Shown in pieces: positions 59,146 to 64,000 of a stretch of 64,000 bases of DNA; positions within the stretch are counted from its first letter, which is position 1, and each line of letters starts with the position of its first letter. The stretch comes from Acidobacteriota bacterium (GTDB lineage: Bacteria; Acidobacteriota; Vicinamibacteria; Vicinamibacterales; UBA2999): assembly GCA_016184455.1 (NCBI GenBank), contig JACPCS010000105.1, forward strand, positions 1 to 64,000. Direction: 5' to 3'. A program made the position numbers and the translations under genes. Below the pieces are notes generated by a model. The model worked only from the letters and a program-made list of their open reading frames with translations, had not been told where the DNA came from and did no database searches.

Positions 59146-60635
59146 CGGCCGTCGATCTTCACGGTCTCGAGCGTGCGCTGGTCGAGCTCCGGCTTGTAGA
59201 CGTACATCGTGAGGATGTCGCCTGCACGAGCGCCGGTCGTCAGACGGCGGTAGTCGTCCACGTTCTGGACGCGCTGCCGGTTGATCTCCAGAACGACGTG
59301 GCCGCGCTCGATCGCCGCGTCGAAGGCGGGACTCATCGGCTCCACGCGCGCGACCACCACACCACGAAGCCCCTCGGGCAGCCTGTACCGGGCGGCCGCC
59401 TCCGCGTCGAGATCCCGAACGCTCAGGCCGAGCGAGGAGCCGGGCTGGCTCGAGGGAACCGGCGGTGCGTCGGTCACGGAGGTGCGCCGCTCGCGCGTCG
59501 GCCGCTCCGTCAGCTTCAGGGTCACGCTCAGGGCACGGCCGTCGCGCAGGAGCTGCAGCGTGGCGACCGACCCGGGCTCGCGTGCGGCAATCGTCTGAAT
59601 CAGCGCCTCGTTGCCCGGAATCGGCCGGCCATCGACGCCAACGATCAGGTCGTAGGTCCGGACGCCGGCCCGGGCTGCGGGCGATCCCGGCGTCACGTCC
59701 TGGACGAGCGCACCGACGGCCGTCGACAGCCGGAGCGACCGCTGGAGGTCGGGATCGACGTCGCGCAGCGTCACGCCGATATAGCCGCGGGACACGCGCC
59801 CCTTGGCCCGCAGCTGCGGGAGAATGGCGCGCGCCTGATTGATGGGAACGGCGAAGCCGATGTTCGCGGCGCGCGAGCTGATGGCCGCGTTGATGCCGAT
59901 CACTTCCCCCCGCGCGTTGATCAGCGGGCCGCCGCTGTTGCCGAAGTTGATCGCCGCATCGGTCTGGATGTAGCGGTCGAGCGAGCTGTCGAAGAGCTTG
60001 CGGCCGATGAAGCTCACGACCCCGACCGTCACGGTGTGCTCGTACGCGAGCGGGTTGCCGATGGCGAGCACCCACTCGCCGACGCGCAGCGTGTCGGAAT
60101 CGCCCAGCGGCGCGAACGGAAACGGCCGGCCGTCGTCGATCTTGATGAGCGCGATATCGGTATCGGGGTCGGTGCCGACGGCCTCGGCGCGGAGCTGCCG
60201 GCCGTCGCCGAGCCGCACCACGATGCGCTCCGCGCCGTCGATGACGTGGTGGTTGGTCAGAATGAATCCGTCTCCGTCGATGATGAAGCCGGTGCCGGCG
60301 CCGCGGCGGGGCGCCTCGGGCTCCCGCGGCTGCGGCCGCTCGAACGGGTCGAAACCGTCTGGCAGCAGCATCCGGCGGCGCGGTCTCGCGCTGGCGCGCG
60401 AGGCGGCATCGATGTTGACAACGGCGGGGTTCAGGCGCTCCGCGACATCGGCAAACGAGGGCGTGGCGACCGACACCGCCGCCGCCGCGCGCTCCACGAC
60501 GCGTGCGGCGGGAGCTGGCGCGGCGACGGCGGAGGCGGCCGGCGCCGGCATCATCGTGCCGGCCACGACGAGCCCGACGAAAAATGCCACGGTGGCGGTG
60601 AGCGCGACCGTCACCGCCAGAAACCGCCGAGTCAT
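59142..60635 (-). CDS. HtrA/DegP-type periplasmic serine protease with two PDZ domains
   Basis: A 497-aa protease with an N-terminal membrane anchor or signal (VALTATVAFFVGLVVAG). The trypsin-like domain holds His in ILTNHHVIDG, Asp in DPDTDIALIKID and Ser in FGNSGGPLINARG. Two PDZ domains follow (about 265-365 and 400-497). It degrades or refolds damaged envelope proteins. It is co-transcribed with the downstream response-regulator gene. Upstream is a palindromic repeat that touches the ligA stop. Confidence 0.93.
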
Positions 60636-60658
60636 GGCTGTTTTTATTATGACAGAAG

Positions 60659-62750
<2,092 letters not shown>

Positions 62751-62755
62751 TCATT

Positions 62756-63778
62756 CTATCGATCGCGCGAGACGACGTAGTCGGGCAGAAAGAGCAGCGC
62801 CTCGCGTGCGTCGTTGGCCGGGAACGCCTGCAGCGCCTGCTTGGCCCGGTCGACGAAGCTCAGCGCGGTGTTCTGGGCGTACTCGATCGATCGCGTCTCG
62901 GCCAGCATGGCGCGCAGCTGCCGCCACTCATCCACATCGACCGCCCGATCGCGCGCGATCTTGCCCACGAGCGCGCGCGCCCGCCCATCGTCCTGCGTGA
63001 GCAGGTGGATGACGGACAGCGTCAGCTTCCCTTCGCGCAGGTCGCCGCCCACAGGTTTGCCGAGCGCGACCTCATCGCCCGTGAAATCGAGCAGGTCATC
63101 GACGATCTGGAACGCCATGCCGATGTTGGAGCCGTACTCCCAGAGGGCTTCCTGCTGCTCGCGGGTCGTCGGCCCGAGCATGCCGCCGATGCGGGCGCAG
63201 CCGGCGAACAGATACGCAGTCTTGCGGCGAACGATCTCGAAGTGCTCTTCTTCGGAGAGGTCGACCGCGCCCTGCTTCGTGAGCTGGTAGATCTCTCCCT
63301 CGACGATCCGAAGCGTCACATCACAGAGCAGCCGGATGACGTCGAGCGTGTCCTGCGTGAGCGCGAGCGACATCGACTTGAGATACAGGAAGTCGCCGAA
63401 GAGCACCGTCAGATGGTTCCCCCACCGCGTATGCGCGGCCTGGCGTCCGCGGCGCAGCTCCGCCTCGTCGATGATGTCGTCGTGCACGAGTGTCGCGCTG
63501 TGGATGAACTCGACGACCGACGCGTACAGCACCGCGCGCTCGCCGGTATAGCCGGCCATGCGCGCCGCCATGAGGAGCACGGCGGGCCGGATCCGCTTGC
63601 CGCCCCCGTCCTTGACGTAGTTGCCAATCGCGGGGATTACGGAGATCTGCGACTGCACGTGCCGCGCGAACTCGCGCTCGACCGCGCGGAGATCGTCGCG
63701 AATGGGCTCGAACAACTGGGCGAGAACGGACGCGGACGCGTTAGGCGTGGCGGGATTCACGCGCGACAATCTGACCAC
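62756..63778 (-). CDS. Trans-polyprenyl diphosphate synthase (IspB/octaprenyl type)
   Basis: A 340-aa isoprenyl chain elongase. The first Asp-rich motif is LVHDDIIDEAE, the second is FQIVDDLLDFTGD, and GGGKRIRPAVLLMAARM marks the substrate region. It makes the polyprenyl side chain for menaquinone or ubiquinone, or another long prenyl diphosphate; chain length cannot be deduced here. A GTG start is used in the track; a second GTG at 63760 (VNPATPNAS) is possible. Confidence 0.92.
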   Translation of the reverse strand: MVRLSRVNPATPNASASVLAQLFEPIRDDLRAVEREFARHVQSQISVIPAIGNYVKDGGGKRIRPAVLLMAARMAGYTGERAVLYASVVEFIHSATLVHDDIIDEAELRRGRQAAHTRWGNHLTVLFGDFLYLKSMSLALTQDTLDVIRLLCDVTLRIVEGEIYQLTKQGAVDLSEEEHFEIVRRKTAYLFAGCARIGGMLGPTTREQQEALWEYGSNIGMAFQIVDDLLDFTGDEVALGKPVGGDLREGKLTLSVIHLLTQDDGRARALVGKIARDRAVDVDEWRQLRAMLAETRSIEYAQNTALSFVDRAKQALQAFPANDAREALLFLPDYVVSRDR

Positions 63779-63794
63779 ATCCCTGCGCCGCCAA

Positions 63795-64000
63795 TCAAGG
63801 TTTGAACAGGCGGACGAAATTCTCGTCGGTCGCGGCGGCGATGGCGTCGACGTGTATTCCCCGCGCGGCGGCGACGACTTCCGCGACGTGCACGACCCGC
63901 GCGGGCTCGTTGCGCGTGCCGCGGTGCGGCACCGGCGCCAGAAACGGGCTGTCGGTCTCGATGAGCAGGCGGTCGGCGGGCACGAGCCGCGCGACCTCGC
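63795..64000 (-). CDS. TatD family hydrolase, C-terminal part (runs off window)
   Basis: The C-terminal 67 codons ([20 protein letters not shown], then [18 protein letters not shown], ending FVRLFKP) match the end of TatD/YcfH-type metal-dependent DNases. The conserved ETDSPFLAP motif contains a metal-ligand Asp. The N-terminus lies beyond the window edge. It is the upstream neighbour of the polyprenyl synthase gene on the same strand. Confidence 0.88.
   Translation of the reverse strand, partial: EVARLVPADRLLIETDSPFLAPVPHRGTRNEPARVVHVAEVVAAARGIHVDAIAAATDENFVRLFKP

Overview
This is a continuous piece of a GC-rich (roughly two-thirds G+C by eye), Gram-negative bacterial chromosome. The Tol system, an Lpt permease, a secretin-based pilus/secretion operon, a bacterial microcompartment (BMC) pair, GH57 and abundant degenerate interspersed short repeats fit an Acidobacteriota genome, most likely Vicinamibacteria. 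That placement is inference from gene content and style, not from a marker-gene search. No tRNA, CRISPR array, insertion sequence or prophage was seen. There is no gene-free stretch over 300 bases except the one that holds the RNase P RNA.

Layout. 1-3.6 kb (minus): tolQ-tolR-tonB/tolA-tolB-pal. 3.6-7.4 kb (plus): recN, miaB, bifunctional nuclease. 7.5-9.2 kb: parA-parB behind a good promoter, followed by a 28-bp dif-like XerC/D site. 9.3-13.8 kb: GH57 glycosidase and a one-polypeptide LptF-LptG fusion. 13.9-17.5 kb: a serine hydrolase, a protein-kinase remnant, a DUF4160/DUF2442 pair and a frameshifted PHP hydrolase. 17.5-22.3 kb: xerD and an amino-sugar (cell-wall) recycling group of murQ, nagB, an N-acetylglucosamine kinase and a second serine hydrolase. 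22.3-33.3 kb (minus): an 11-gene type II secretion/type IV pilus operon (gspF, gspE, pilM-N-O-P, cohesin-bearing secretin, three pseudopilins and a Big/PKD lipoprotein). 34.3-36.3 kb: a two-gene BMC locus. 36.4-42.4 kb: mltD-like transglycosylase, comM, a secreted protein, an EamA transporter and an M23 peptidase. 42.4-53.4 kb: secA, guaB, tsaE, nnr and gcvP-gcvH-gcvT. 53.5-55.9 kb: an enhancer-binding-type regulator, a frameshifted GspH-like pilin and comEA. 56.2-64 kb: a sugar-nucleotide epimerase, rnpB, an NtrC-type response regulator, an HtrA protease, ligA, a polyprenyl synthase and a partial tatD.

Most genes are conserved housekeeping genes. The unexpected layer is repeats. Several families of short palindromic or low-complexity elements sit inside conserved genes as well as between them. 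An 80-nt near-perfect inverted repeat is read through in frame in the RecN ATPase domain. A second element is read through in MiaB. Stem-loops with a TGAA-type tetraloop form part of the TolB signal peptide and the leaders of two pseudopilins, and an Asn-Pro repeat forms the N-terminus of GcvT. This resembles Rickettsia palindromic elements in behaviour.

Five genes carry apparent frameshifts: the PHP hydrolase, DUF4160, the Big/PKD lipoprotein, the secretin and the GspH-like pilin. This many in 64 kb may partly reflect assembly or read errors and should be checked against reads.
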